Below are positions 43,345 to 52,664 of a stretch of DNA of 64,000 nucleotides, piece by piece. The notes under the pieces were generated by a model, which was given only the letters and a program-made list of their open reading frames with translations, was not told the origin of the DNA and made no database searches. This stretch comes from Deferribacteraceae bacterium UBA6793 (lineage in GTDB: Bacteria; Chrysiogenota; Deferribacteres; Deferribacterales; Geovibrionaceae). The DNA lies in assembly GCA_002452405.1 (NCBI GenBank), contig DKFP01000014.1:186001-250000 (forward strand), written 5' to 3'. Numbering within the stretch: the first letter of the stretch is position 1; each line of letters begins with the position of its first letter. The position numbers and the translations under genes were made by a program.

Positions 43345-43621
43345 GTATCTATGTGAGAAGAATAAAATGATATGTGGAGGTGTTCTGACGCATCGGTTGT
43401 GTCCGTGCATATTTGTGTGGAAAATGTGTTTTATTGTGACTTCTTATGCGATTTTATGTGTATTAAATGTGTGCGCTATGCCGTGATTCAGTGTTTTTCA
43501 ATGATTTAGAAGCGCATTTCGCACATATTCGGAACACATTATGTATTTTTAGGGAATTTATATTTTTCCTCCTGCCGGCGATATAACAGGCATCGAACAT
43601 CTATCCACCAAGGAGGAAGTC

Positions 43622-44026
43622 ATGAGCATCTCTACAAACTATTCCGTTTCCTATTCCGAACTGACAGCGGGCACCATGAGCATAAAAGGTCAGGGACAGA
43701 CCGCGCAGAAACAGGACAGTGAGGACTCGTCCGTTAAAAAGACGGATATGGATACGGTTTCAATTTCAACGTCGTCATATAAGATAGGGAACAATTCCGT
43801 AAGCCAGTCAGAGTTTGAAAAATACGATTCCAACGGCGACGGGGAGATAAGCCAGGACGAACTGGCAGCCTATGAAGCGGATCAGCAGTCGGGAACAGAG
43901 GAGACTGACGAAACCGACGAAACAGCTGCGACCTCATCTTCCGCTGTGGAGAAGCTCAAAATGTCGGGAACAAGCACGGAAGAAGCTCTTCTTCAGGGGC
44001 TTTCGTCTGTTGACATGTATGCATAA
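43622..44026 (+). CDS. Small EF-hand protein ending in VDMYA
   Basis: 134 residues, no signal peptide or membrane segment. A Ser/Thr-rich N-terminus is followed by one EF-hand loop (YDSNGDGEISQDELAAYE, ~67-84), an acidic linker (EETDETDET) and a helical C-terminus ending SSVDMYA. AAGGAGG lies 5 nt before the ATG. It probably binds calcium through a single site. It is paired with the neighbouring EF-hand gene by type but differs in sequence outside the loop. The function is unknown. Confidence 0.8.
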   Translation: MSISTNYSVSYSELTAGTMSIKGQGQTAQKQDSEDSSVKKTDMDTVSISTSSYKIGNNSVSQSEFEKYDSNGDGEISQDELAAYEADQQSGTEETDETDETAATSSSAVEKLKMSGTSTEEALLQGLSSVDMYA

Positions 44027-44032
44027 TGATAT

Positions 44033-44063
44033 CTGACCGGCGAAGAAAAACTCCGTCGGTCAG
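44033..44063 (+). terminator. Candidate terminator after the second EF-hand gene
   Basis: CTGACCGGCG pairs with CCGTCGGTCAG over an A-rich loop, followed by TTT. It lies a few bases past the stop at 44026. Confidence 0.5.
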
Positions 44064-44164
44064 TTTCCGTTCACGCTTTGCCTGAATATATCCTGAAAAT
44101 ATGGTAAATTGTGTTATTTATGTTATCATAAAAGCATAGACAATGATTATCCGTTGCGGGGTAT

Positions 44165-46714
44165 ATGATGGACAGATTACGGTCGCTGACCGGCTTTATT
44201 CCTACAGCAGTTTTTATTTTCACCCTTGCCTTGTCTATCATTCTTTACGAATCCGCCGCTGATTCTCTCAATAAAAATATAAATAACACTTTCGATATGT
44301 ATGTCAGTGAGATGAGCAATGCCATATCCGTGCGCATGGGCACATACGAACAGGTTCTGCGCGGAGGCGAGGGACTTTTCAGGGCGAACGGTGACAGGGT
44401 CACGAGGCAGATGTGGATGGCATATGCGCAGTCGCTTGAGCTGGACAGACTTTATCCCGGTATTCAGGCGGTTGGCTTTGCCAGAGTGGTGCCCAGAAGC
44501 GGGCTTGAACAGCATATCAGGGAGGGCAGGGCATCGGGACTTTCGGATTATGCTGTGCATCCCTTAAAAGACAAACCTGAATATATAGTCGTCATTATGA
44601 TGTATCCTGAGAATATTCCGAACATGCGGGTGATGGGTTTTGACCTTGCCAGCGAACCTGTGCGTGAAGCTATGCTGAAAAGGGCGAAAGAGACAGGAAA
44701 AACGGCTGTCTCCGGAAAAATGGTGTTGAAACAGGAAACCGTTATGAACAGAGCTCCGGCGGGGATACTTATGTCCATGCCCGTTTTCCGCAACGGACAA
44801 CTGTACGGCTATGTTTCCGCCCCGTTTCGCGTGAACGATCTTATGCGCGGTATCTTCGGCGGGTATGCCAAAGGTGTTTCTCTTAAAATATACGATAGCT
44901 CGGTTGCTGACGATAATCTGATGTTTGAGACCGGAACACCTGTCAATGCCGGGCTTACGAAAACTGTCCCTTTGGATATCTACGGCAGGACGTGGTATCT
45001 GAAATTTCAGGCAGGCGATGTATTTTTTGAAAAGTTTGATATGAATAAGCCGCTTCTGCTTCTGATAGGCGGTGTTATTACGGGTATATTGCTGTCGCTT
45101 CTCATATATATTCTGCTCAAGACAAGGAGCAAGGCGTTTGAGATGGCGGAGCAGATGGCGCAGAAATTTTATGAGAGTGAGGAACGATACCGCAGAACAT
45201 TTGAGCAGGCGGCTGTGGGAATCGTCATGACTACCCTTGAGGGGAGGTTTATAAAGGCGAATGCATGTTTTAGCCGGATATCGGGTTACAGCAAAGAGGA
45301 ACTCAGGAAAAAGACCATGCTGGACATAACCTATCCGGACGACATGCACACGGGCGACGGCTGCGCGTCCGGTCTTGTCAGCGGGAATATCGACACCTAT
45401 GTGACGGAAAGACGCATCGTGCGTAAAGACACAGGTATAATCTGGGTCGAGATAACCGCATCGGTGCTGACAGACAAAAGCAATACCCCTATGTTCATCA
45501 TCATGATAGTAGAGGACATCACCCGCAGAAAACAGACGGAAGAGGCTCTTCTTGCGCTCAACCTGCGGCAGTCTGCGATAATAGAGAACTCCCTTGTCGC
45601 CATCATTCAGGTTAAAGACAGGAAATTTGAGTGGGTTAACAACGCTTTTCTGGATATGTTCGGGTATAAGGCGGACGAAATAATCGGTCAGTCCACCATC
45701 GTGATACATCCCGATGAAAATCATTACACGGATTTCGGCAGATTCGTTGATTCCGAAGTGCTCATGAAAAAGAGCGGCTATGCGCAGGCGCGCACCCAGT
45801 TCCGCAAGCGGGACGGAAGCCTCGCATGGGTGGATATCTCCGGTAAACTCATAGAGGAGAAGGATACACAGCCATATTCCATATGGGTTATGACGGATGT
45901 TACTGAAAGGAAACAGGCGGAAGACAGGCTGAAGGAACTGAATGTTGATCTGGAAACGAAGGTTGTCGAGGAAACTAAGCGGCGTATGGAACAGGAACGT
46001 CTTTTTATGCAGCAGGGCAGGCTTGCTGCCATGGGCGAGATGATAGGCGCCATAGCCCACCAGTGGAGGCAGCCCCTCAATGTTATGTCGCTGATGGTTC
46101 AGAATATTCAGGAAGAGTATGAGCTGGGTACGCTGAACAGCGAGGTTATGGACGAGTTCGTTGACATAGGCATGAAACAGATATTGTTCATGTCCAGCAC
46201 AATAGATGATTTCAGAAACTTTTTCCGCACCGATAAGGAGCGTGCGGAGTTTTCCGCCTCGGAACAGGTGGATGTGGTCATAGGTCTGGTGAACCAGCAG
46301 CTTCTTGCCCACGGCATAAACATTTCCGTTGAAAAAGAATGCGACGCAAGGGTTTACGGAGTTGCCAACGAATTTGCGCAGGTGATGCTGAATCTGCTGA
46401 CAAACAGCAAAGACGCTTTCCTTGGCGGAAACGTTGCCCATCCGCAGATAAGCATAAGGGTTACTTGTAATGACTGCATACTGAAGGTATATGTTGCCGA
46501 TAACGCAGGCGGCATAGCGGAGCATATTAAAGACAGGATATTCGATCCATATTTCACAACAAAAGGACCGGAACAGGGAACAGGTATCGGACTTTATATG
46601 AGCAAGCTGATAGTCAACGACCATTTCAAAGGTAAGTTGACCTTCCGCAACCATGGCGGCGGCGTAGAGTTTACTATAGAGATACCGGCTCTCTCCTGCG
46701 GAGTTTGTGGGTAG
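44165..46714 (+). CDS. Membrane sensor histidine kinase (CHASE-PAS-PAS-HK)
   Basis: 849 residues. Membrane segments at ~12-30 and ~297-318 enclose a CHASE-type sensor (PGIQAVGFARVVPRSGLEQH, MNRAPAGILMSMPVF). Cytoplasmic PAS domains lie at ~345-460 and ~465-590, then a coiled coil, the H-box IAHQWRQPLNVMSLM, and the ATPase domain (LLTNSKDAF, DNAGGIAEH, GTGIGLYMS). CHASE domains sense small periplasmic ligands in other bacteria. No receiver gene is adjacent. It is preceded by a terminator-like hairpin after the EF-hand gene and is probably monocistronic. Confidence 0.94.
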   Translation: MMDRLRSLTGFIPTAVFIFTLALSIILYESAADSLNKNINNTFDMYVSEMSNAISVRMGTYEQVLRGGEGLFRANGDRVTRQMWMAYAQSLELDRLYPGIQAVGFARVVPRSGLEQHIREGRASGLSDYAVHPLKDKPEYIVVIMMYPENIPNMRVMGFDLASEPVREAMLKRAKETGKTAVSGKMVLKQETVMNRAPAGILMSMPVFRNGQLYGYVSAPFRVNDLMRGIFGGYAKGVSLKIYDSSVADDNLMFETGTPVNAGLTKTVPLDIYGRTWYLKFQAGDVFFEKFDMNKPLLLLIGGVITGILLSLLIYILLKTRSKAFEMAEQMAQKFYESEERYRRTFEQAAVGIVMTTLEGRFIKANACFSRISGYSKEELRKKTMLDITYPDDMHTGDGCASGLVSGNIDTYVTERRIVRKDTGIIWVEITASVLTDKSNTPMFIIMIVEDITRRKQTEEALLALNLRQSAIIENSLVAIIQVKDRKFEWVNNAFLDMFGYKADEIIGQSTIVIHPDENHYTDFGRFVDSEVLMKKSGYAQARTQFRKRDGSLAWVDISGKLIEEKDTQPYSIWVMTDVTERKQAEDRLKELNVDLETKVVEETKRRMEQERLFMQQGRLAAMGEMIGAIAHQWRQPLNVMSLMVQNIQEEYELGTLNSEVMDEFVDIGMKQILFMSSTIDDFRNFFRTDKERAEFSASEQVDVVIGLVNQQLLAHGINISVEKECDARVYGVANEFAQVMLNLLTNSKDAFLGGNVAHPQISIRVTCNDCILKVYVADNAGGIAEHIKDRIFDPYFTTKGPEQGTGIGLYMSKLIVNDHFKGKLTFRNHGGGVEFTIEIPALSCGVCG

Positions 46715-46733
46715 GGCGGACTTCAGCCCGCCC
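46714..46733 (+). terminator. GC-rich hairpin after the CHASE kinase
   Basis: GGGCGG and CCGCCC around a 8-nt loop start at the kinase stop codon. There is no T-run, so it may only stabilise the mRNA end. Confidence 0.35.
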
Positions 46734-46760
46734 CGTATTGCTGATAAAGTTATAAAATAG

Positions 46761-46843
46761 GAGATTGCCGCGTCGCTTGCACTCCTCGCGAAGACGGAAT
46801 AAAATCACGTCTCTGCGAACCCCTTTAGGGATGATGCAGTCTC
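46761..46843 (-). repeat. Dispersed 82-bp palindromic repeat, copy C
   Basis: Read on the minus strand it starts GAGACTGCATCATCCC, continues GGGGTTCGCAGAGACGTG and CCGTCTTCGCGAGGAG, and ends GCGACGCGGCAATCTC. It closely matches copy B at 30643 and lies between the CHASE kinase and the aldo/keto reductase gene. Confidence 0.85.
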
Positions 46844-46880
46844 AGTTTCAGTATGCTCTAATCCAGTTGAATTCCAATTA

Positions 46881-47861
46881 TCATCCGTTCAGCCCCTTCA
46901 TGCCCTCTTCGGGGTATCTTGCCCCCTTGATTCTTTCCGGTGCGGCTATCTTTTCAATCTCAACGATATCATCCGCAGAGAGTTTTATATTGCACGCCTC
47001 AAGGTTGTCGTTAAGGTATTTAAGCCGTTTCGTTCCCGGTATGGGTACTATGTCCTGCCCCTTTGCGAGAACCCACGCCAGCGCAAGCTGTGCGTTTGTG
47101 CATCCGAGCCGTTCAGATACGGCGGAAAGCTCGTTAACCATCTTCGCGTTTTCAGTTATATTGTCGTTGCTGAACCGCGGGCTGAATCTGCGGAAATCCT
47201 TTTCGTCCAGATTTTCCTTTGTGGATACCGTTCCGGTGAGAAATCCGCGTCCGAGAGGGCTGTACGCCACGAGACCTATGCTAAGCTCACGGCAGACGGG
47301 GAGTATCGCTGCCTCTATATCGCGCGTCCAAAGTGAATACTCGGTCTGAAGCGCTGTTATCGGGTGCACTTTAGACGCACGGCGCAGGGTTTCCACGCTG
47401 CATTCGGAAAGCCCCAGATATCTGACCTTACCCTCTTTAACCAGCTCCGCCATCGCTCCTACTGTCTCTTCTATGGCGACATTGGGGTCTTTTCTGTGTT
47501 GATAGTAAAGGTCAATTGTATCCACACCGAGCCTTTTAAGACTGGCATCACAGGCGGAGCGGACATATTCCGGCGTTCCGCATATGGAGCGCTCATACTT
47601 ACCCTTCTCCCGCACTATGCCGAATTTTGTGGCTATGACGACGTTTTCTCTGCGCCCGCGCACTGCCTTACCCACAAGTTCTTCATTGTGCCCTATGCCA
47701 TACATATCGGCGGTGTCCAGCATAGTTACTCCTCTGTCCAGTGCCGCATGGATGACCTCTATGGACTGCGCGTCGTCCGCCTGTCCGTAAAACTCGCTCA
47801 TGCCCATACATCCAAGTCCCATTGCTGAAACGGTCAGCTGACCGAGGATTCTCTTTTCCAT
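46881..47861 (-). CDS. Aldo/keto reductase
   Basis: About 326 residues from the ATG at 47859-47861, which has GGAGGAG 4 nt upstream. The (beta/alpha)8 motifs are MGLGCMGMSEFYG, LDTADMYG (Asp and Tyr), ATKFGI (Lys) and YYQHRKDP (His), giving the complete catalytic tetrad. The C-terminal NADPH-binding segment VPIPGTKRLKYLNDNL is of the AKR11-13 type. It probably reduces small aldehydes. It is divergent from a TetR gene, with a palindromic operator between them, so it may be induced by electrophiles (inference). Confidence 0.94.
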   Translation of the reverse strand: MEKRILGQLTVSAMGLGCMGMSEFYGQADDAQSIEVIHAALDRGVTMLDTADMYGIGHNEELVGKAVRGRRENVVIATKFGIVREKGKYERSICGTPEYVRSACDASLKRLGVDTIDLYYQHRKDPNVAIEETVGAMAELVKEGKVRYLGLSECSVETLRRASKVHPITALQTEYSLWTRDIEAAILPVCRELSIGLVAYSPLGRGFLTGTVSTKENLDEKDFRRFSPRFSNDNITENAKMVNELSAVSERLGCTNAQLALAWVLAKGQDIVPIPGTKRLKYLNDNLEACNIKLSADDIVEIEKIAAPERIKGARYPEEGMKGLNG

Positions 47862-47878
47862 CTGCTCCTCCATAAAAG

Positions 47879-47899
47879 TAAACTATACGGTGTAGTTTA
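47879..47899. promoter_or_regulatory. TetR operator candidate between the aldo/keto reductase and tetR genes
   Basis: A 21-bp imperfect palindrome with arms TAAACTATAC and GTGTAGTTTA (9 of 10 positions pair) around a single G. It lies 18 bp before the reductase start and 80 bp before the TetR gene. Its position fits autorepression and control of both genes. Confidence 0.6.
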
Positions 47900-47979
47900 T
47901 ATTTCTTGCGGTAAAAGTCAACACAATTTATTGTAATTATAAACACCGATAGGTATAATCACCGCGAAAGGAGAACGAA

Positions 47980-48573
47980 TTGGAAGAGAGTTTCAGTCAG
48001 AAAAAGAGAAATGCAGTGGTTTCCGCGGCGACGGAGCTTTTTCTGGAGCGTGGATACGGCAGCGTCAGCATGGATTCGATAGCAGCCCTTGCGGGCGTTT
48101 CAAAGAGGACTGTATATAACCACTTTCAGTCGAAAGAACTGCTTTTTTCGGAGATAGTGAAAGATATCTGGACTACTTTCGGAGTGCCGGCAATAGTATA
48201 CCACGAGGGTGCGGACATAAGGCGCGATCTTTCGGACTACGCTGCAAAGTGCCTTGTCATGCTCCGCAGTGAACGCTATACGAAACTGCTGAGACTGGTT
48301 CTTGGGGAATCGGGACGTTTTCCCGAACTCAAAGCGGTGTACTCAGAGAACGGAATACGCTCCCTTCTGGATTCCGTGGGTGATTACCTGAAAACCACCG
48401 GAAAGCCCATAGGGGATATCCCGCTGGCTGCGCAGCAATATCTTGGGATGATAAAAGAGGCGCTTTTCTGGCCTGTTCTGCTGGGGATTTTGCCCATGCC
48501 TTCGCCGGAACGGGACAGGTATGTAATTGAAGACTGCACTGAGAAGTTCGGCAGGCTTTATAATCTTTTCTGA
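47980..48573 (+). CDS. TetR/AcrR-family transcriptional regulator
   Basis: 197 residues. The N-terminal helix-turn-helix (~12-58) has NAVVSAATELFLERGYGSVSMDSIAALAGVSKRTVYNHFQ-type sequence. The C-terminal domain resembles the AefR-like/TetR_C regions with a hydrophobic pocket. The start is a TTG with AAGGAG 7 nt upstream; no in-frame ATG precedes the HTH. It is divergent from the aldo/keto reductase and likely represses it. Its 3' end overlaps the convergent PAP2 gene by 16 bp. It is the only dedicated DNA-binding regulator recognised in the window apart from a possible role for the PPC protein. Confidence 0.94.
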   Translation: MEESFSQKKRNAVVSAATELFLERGYGSVSMDSIAALAGVSKRTVYNHFQSKELLFSEIVKDIWTTFGVPAIVYHEGADIRRDLSDYAAKCLVMLRSERYTKLLRLVLGESGRFPELKAVYSENGIRSLLDSVGDYLKTTGKPIGDIPLAAQQYLGMIKEALFWPVLLGILPMPSPERDRYVIEDCTEKFGRLYNLF

Positions 48574-49157
48574 GGAAACATCTTTTTATAGATCAACAGG
48601 CTGGTGCCTATTCCGAGTACCATTCCCGCCAGCGTATCGCTTAAAAAGTGGTTAAGCGTCGCAAGCCTTGTCACTGCCATGAGTATTATGAAAAAAGCCG
48701 CCGGGACGGTCAGCTTCCGCCAGTGGAGCGCAAGCATTGAGCCCAGCGCCGCCGCAACTGTCGTGTGACCGGACGGGAAGGACGTTTTATAATATTTCGT
48801 ATGGAGGAACTCGAATCCGTAAGTGTCAAAGTCGTAAAGCATAACAGGTCTGTTGCGTCCGAAAAAGAATTTTGAAAGGTTGGATGCAAGCCCCGCTATC
48901 ACAACCGCAAAGAATACTGAAAGGGCTATCTTCGCTATAAGGGGCTTTCGCTTTCTGAATATCAGCCATAGTGCCAGCGAAACCGGAATATATATGTCGG
49001 ATTTTCCAAGCTCTGTCACGTCTGCACTGAATCGGAAAAAAGCCTTGTTCTCATGAGACTTGAAGAACTCTGCAACAGGTATGTCCAGAAAAAGAACGGA
49101 CGCGGCACAGGCTATGCTCAGAAAAATGAGCAGGCGGATAAGATTTTTTGTGTGCAT
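48558..49157 (-). CDS. PAP2-family membrane phosphatase
   Basis: 199 residues with about five membrane segments. All three PAP2 motifs are present: KFFFGRNRP, PSGHT and TRLATLNHFLSD (the usual SRx5Hx3D with Thr in place of Ser). Such enzymes dephosphorylate undecaprenyl pyrophosphate, phosphatidic acid or lipid A. Its start shares bases with the stop of the kinase gene upstream (49157), so it is the last gene of that operon. The substrate cannot be read from sequence. Confidence 0.92.
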   Translation of the reverse strand: MHTKNLIRLLIFLSIACAASVLFLDIPVAEFFKSHENKAFFRFSADVTELGKSDIYIPVSLALWLIFRKRKPLIAKIALSVFFAVVIAGLASNLSKFFFGRNRPVMLYDFDTYGFEFLHTKYYKTSFPSGHTTVAAALGSMLALHWRKLTVPAAFFIILMAVTRLATLNHFLSDTLAGMVLGIGTSLLIYKKMFPQKRL

Positions 49158-51511
49158 CAGTTTCTCTTGGGCTGTATTCTGGGAAGTGTGATAGTGAGGC
49201 AGGCGCCGCCGTTTATGTTTCCTGCGGTTATGTCGCCGTTCATCTTTTTTATGATCAGCCGCACCATATACATGCCGATTCCGGTGCCTTTTTCTCCTTT
49301 TGTAGTGAAATACGGGTCGAAAATGTGATCTATGACATTCTGCGGGATACCGCCGCCGTTGTCGGATATTTTTACGACGATATTGTCGTTGCAGCCTGAG
49401 ATATCTATGTTTACATGTCCTTTAAAGTTGCTGTCAGTATTGCATTTTTGCTGTATAGCATCCTTGGCGTTGGAGAGAACGTTCATGACGCAGTGGCGGA
49501 ATTCGTTTGCAACTCCGTAAACAGCCTCACGTGCGGAGAGGTTGTTGGTTATGTCAATCTTCGTTCCGCGTACGCCGAAAAGCGGCGAAAGGAGCCGGAC
49601 TGTATCGTTCAGAGTACCTATCAGGTCGAACGGACGCGGGGTTTTATCGTGGCTGAAGAAGTTGCGGAAATCCTCTATGGTTTCTGCCATGAACTTCACC
49701 TGTTCTATACAGGTGTCGGTCATTCTATTTATTTCGTTGAGGTCGGCATGACCGCTGTCCATACTTTCTTTAATGTTTTCCAGCACGAGGTTAAGTACGT
49801 TAAGAGGTTGTTTCCACTGGTGCCCGATAACGCCTATCATCTCGCCCATTGCCGCCATTCTCGACTGCTGAATGAGAAGCTGTTCCTGATCCTTTTGCTC
49901 GGACAGTATGGATATCCTGTCGGTTATATCTGTGAAAGCGTAAACGCTGTATGACGTTTTTTCATCAACAGGATATACTGTTACGTTCATGTAAGCGTAG
50001 CGGGTTTCCCCGTCTCTGTTTCTGAACATAACCTCGGCTATGCCGCCGGCTGAGGTGCGGACGTATTTTTCGTAATCGCTTTTGTGGGAGACGATGTTGA
50101 AATAGTCAAGTTTTCTGCCCAGTATCTCCTGCTCGGCGTAGCCTGTCATATCTGCAAATTCCCTGTTTACTCGGATGATGTTTCCTTCCGCATCAAGAAT
50201 CACGAAACCTATGTCTGCAATGTCAAACAGAGAGACGAGAAGTCTTTCCTTGTCTTTGACCTGTTTTTCCAGTTCGCGGATGTCTGTGAGATCCTGCATG
50301 GTGACAAGAAGGCGTTTGCCTTCCCTTTCGTTTCCGAACACCTTGCCATATATGCCGACCGGCTTTTTTCGTCCGCTCATACTGACTATTTCTGAGAAAA
50401 CGGAGAAATTGCCGGCATCCATTTCCAGAGTTCTTTTGCAAAGTTGTTTGATCCCTTCTGCGTGTGAACCGTGGAAAAATTTGTGGATGTCGTCAACTGA
50501 TTCAGGTTTAAAATTCGGATCTCCAAGAATGTTTTTCATCCCCTGGCTGACCTTTATGCTGCCGTCGGAGCAGAAATATTCGAAACTGCCAGATCTGGCA
50601 ACCTCCTGAGCGAGCTGGAGCTGGTCGCGGCTGCGGCTCAGTTCAAAATTCAGCTTTTTAAGCTCAAGGTTTTTTTCGTCATATTTTCGGCTGAGTTCGT
50701 TGTTGATATCCTGTAGCAGACGTTCCTTGTTTTTCAGCCTTGTTATATCGGTCATGGATACGATGATGTAGTTTTCGCGTTCCGGCATCTTTCTGGCGCT
50801 GAATATGAAAGAGCGTTCTTTTCCGCTGCGGTCGAAAACGTTTATTCTGTTGGTGATATCCGATTCCAGACTGATGCGGATGAAGTTATAGAAGCTGGTT
50901 TCTTTTGTCGTCAGATAACTGTCGTGGGTGACGAAGCCCATAAGATCCGCCGCGCCGGAATTTATTCTGTCAACTATGTCATATCCGAAAAGCTCAAGAA
51001 AGCTGTAGTTCCAGTTGATTATACGGTTTTCGTCCATAACGAAAATTATGTTTGTCTGGAAATCCATGGTGTTTTGCAGCAGAACGTGCTGTTCGGCGAG
51101 TTTTGCGGCGCTTATCTCCAGATTTGCCCTGGTCTCGAAAAGGGACGTCTGGTCGTATATCATACAGAGAACCTGTTTTTTCTCTTTGTCGTAAATAGTC
51201 ATTACGGCGTTCTGGAGCATAAAGGGGAACAGGCTTCCTGTGAGTTTTTTGTTGGGAACTTTGATCAGATATTTTTCCGCCTCTGCACTTATGAACGCGG
51301 GCGTGTTGAGCATGAAGACCTGACGCAGTTTACGTTTAAGCATGTGTGCGTTGACATCGGGAAACTGTTCTGTGATATTTCTGCTCTCTATCTCGCTCTT
51401 TTTAATCCCTGTCTGTAGTTCAAGCCAATGGTTGAAATAAAGAACAGTCAGATTTTCATCCAGAACCATGGCGCCGTTCAGGATATGATCAAGATAGTTG
51501 AGGGATGTCAT
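49157..51511 (-). CDS. Soluble multi-PAS sensor histidine kinase
   Basis: 784 residues without membrane segments. PAS-like regions at ~10-125, ~135-255, ~290-420 and ~425-540 are followed by a coiled coil, the H-box VIGHQWKQPLNVLNLV (Lys in place of Arg) and an ATPase domain (VLSNAKDAI, SDNGGGIPQNV, GTGIGMYMV). It belongs to the same kinase group as the others in this window. It follows the CheC gene by 3 bp and a CheY-like gene before that, so a receiver, a phosphatase and the kinase form one operon. Confidence 0.94.
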   Translation of the reverse strand: MTSLNYLDHILNGAMVLDENLTVLYFNHWLELQTGIKKSEIESRNITEQFPDVNAHMLKRKLRQVFMLNTPAFISAEAEKYLIKVPNKKLTGSLFPFMLQNAVMTIYDKEKKQVLCMIYDQTSLFETRANLEISAAKLAEQHVLLQNTMDFQTNIIFVMDENRIINWNYSFLELFGYDIVDRINSGAADLMGFVTHDSYLTTKETSFYNFIRISLESDITNRINVFDRSGKERSFIFSARKMPERENYIIVSMTDITRLKNKERLLQDINNELSRKYDEKNLELKKLNFELSRSRDQLQLAQEVARSGSFEYFCSDGSIKVSQGMKNILGDPNFKPESVDDIHKFFHGSHAEGIKQLCKRTLEMDAGNFSVFSEIVSMSGRKKPVGIYGKVFGNEREGKRLLVTMQDLTDIRELEKQVKDKERLLVSLFDIADIGFVILDAEGNIIRVNREFADMTGYAEQEILGRKLDYFNIVSHKSDYEKYVRTSAGGIAEVMFRNRDGETRYAYMNVTVYPVDEKTSYSVYAFTDITDRISILSEQKDQEQLLIQQSRMAAMGEMIGVIGHQWKQPLNVLNLVLENIKESMDSGHADLNEINRMTDTCIEQVKFMAETIEDFRNFFSHDKTPRPFDLIGTLNDTVRLLSPLFGVRGTKIDITNNLSAREAVYGVANEFRHCVMNVLSNAKDAIQQKCNTDSNFKGHVNIDISGCNDNIVVKISDNGGGIPQNVIDHIFDPYFTTKGEKGTGIGMYMVRLIIKKMNGDITAGNINGGACLTITLPRIQPKRN

Positions 51512-51514
51512 ATA

Positions 51515-52138
51515 TTATCCGGAATAGCTCTCTATGAAATAGTCAAGCGCCTGTTTGAACTTGTCAAACGAGTCCTCTTTCAGCAGGATATACATGTTGC
51601 CTTTTACCTCTGTAGTGTCCACGTCGATGATGATCTTGATTACGATAACCTGTGTGAACTCGCGGTTGCGGTTTACTTCGCTGAGTTTCGTGTGGTCAAA
51701 GATACGTATTTCAGGCGGCTGGAAATATATTTCCGTATTGGTCAGATCAGCTATCCTGCCAAGAAGGGCAGATGAGACTATATTGGTTATTTCAAGTGTG
51801 CAGCTTTTTACGTCGTCCGGGTCTTCAGGGTTAAGGCTGTCGTCCATCTTGGCGTAACATTCGGTGAGAGCCTTCGCGGAACGGGTGCTCATCAGCATAA
51901 CTGTTTCGCCTTCCAGATAGTTCAGAAAGACCTGTGAAACGATGAAGTATCCTTTGTTCTTGTCGATGGCGTTGTAGGCGACGTTTGTAAACTCGTCTAT
52001 GCTGACTATCTCCATTTCAGGCACATACATTGTGGAGTGCATCCCGATGGAATCGGATATCAGCGAGGTCGCCATTCCGTATGCGATGTTGAAAAGCTCG
52101 ATCATCGCTTCGGTTTGAATTTCTGTGAGATGATTCAT
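51515..52138 (-). CDS. CheC-like CheY-phosphatase
   Basis: 207 residues from the ATG at 52136-52138 (GAGG 9 nt upstream). A CheC/FliY-type phosphatase fold. The second helix motif is canonical for the family (SCTLEITNIVSSALLG with S-x3-E-x2-N). The first (EAMIELFNIAYG) keeps E-x2-N but has Glu where Asp/Ser is usual. It lies 20 bp after the CheY-like gene and 3 bp before the kinase gene, so it most likely dephosphorylates that receiver. CheC paired with a kinase and lone receiver outside a chemotaxis operon is unusual. Confidence 0.85.
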   Translation of the reverse strand: MNHLTEIQTEAMIELFNIAYGMATSLISDSIGMHSTMYVPEMEIVSIDEFTNVAYNAIDKNKGYFIVSQVFLNYLEGETVMLMSTRSAKALTECYAKMDDSLNPEDPDDVKSCTLEITNIVSSALLGRIADLTNTEIYFQPPEIRIFDHTKLSEVNRNREFTQVIVIKIIIDVDTTEVKGNMYILLKEDSFDKFKQALDYFIESYSG

Positions 52139-52158
52139 TTTACGAGACCTCTTGTGCG

Positions 52159-52518
52159 TCAGCACATAACAGCTGTCAGAGCCTGAGCGATCTTCTCAGC
52201 GTTTATGGGTTTGTTCACCATGTAGTCAGCTCCGAGAGCAATAACGTTTTCCCGTGTTTTGAGCTGAATATCGGCAGACACGACGATTATTTTGGAATCC
52301 TTGTCAAAAGTACGTATCTCTTCAAGGATGTCCTCCCCGCGGACTTCGGGCATCGTCAGGTCCAGAAACGTAAGATCGGGCTTGTGCTGTCTGAAAAGCG
52401 CGACCGCTTCCCTTCCGTCACCGATATCAACAATTTCCCAACCCTCAAGCTGTTCGTTAAGAAGTTTTATAAGTGCTCTGCGGGCAAATCCTGAATCGTC
52501 CACGACAAGTATTTTCAC
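52159..52518 (-). CDS. CheY-like response regulator
   Basis: 119-residue receiver with D8-D9, phosphoacceptor D54 in TFLDLTMPEVRG, S79-A80 and K103 in NKPI. No output domain. The start is GTG with GGAG 7 nt upstream. It is the first gene of the CheY-CheC-kinase-PAP2 run, so its probable donor is the PAS kinase and its probable phosphatase the CheC protein. Confidence 0.93.
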   Translation of the reverse strand: MKILVVDDSGFARRALIKLLNEQLEGWEIVDIGDGREAVALFRQHKPDLTFLDLTMPEVRGEDILEEIRTFDKDSKIIVVSADIQLKTRENVIALGADYMVNKPINAEKIAQALTAVMC

Positions 52519-52664
52519 GTTTAAGCTCCGATAATGAAGTTGACCTCAATATATCAAAAAAAGTTTCGTCTGTCATTTGAATAAAGCCTGTTATAGCATC
52601 TGAATCTGTATAAAAAAGGTCTTTTTACCATTTTTGTTAAACAGTTATAACTAATTTTGGTATG

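Noticed and set aside
44564..46654. Long open frame on the minus strand (about 690 codons) opposite the CHASE kinase.
   Set aside because: Antisense shadow of a well-supported kinase; the translation has no recognisable domain and is rich in His, Arg and Cys.
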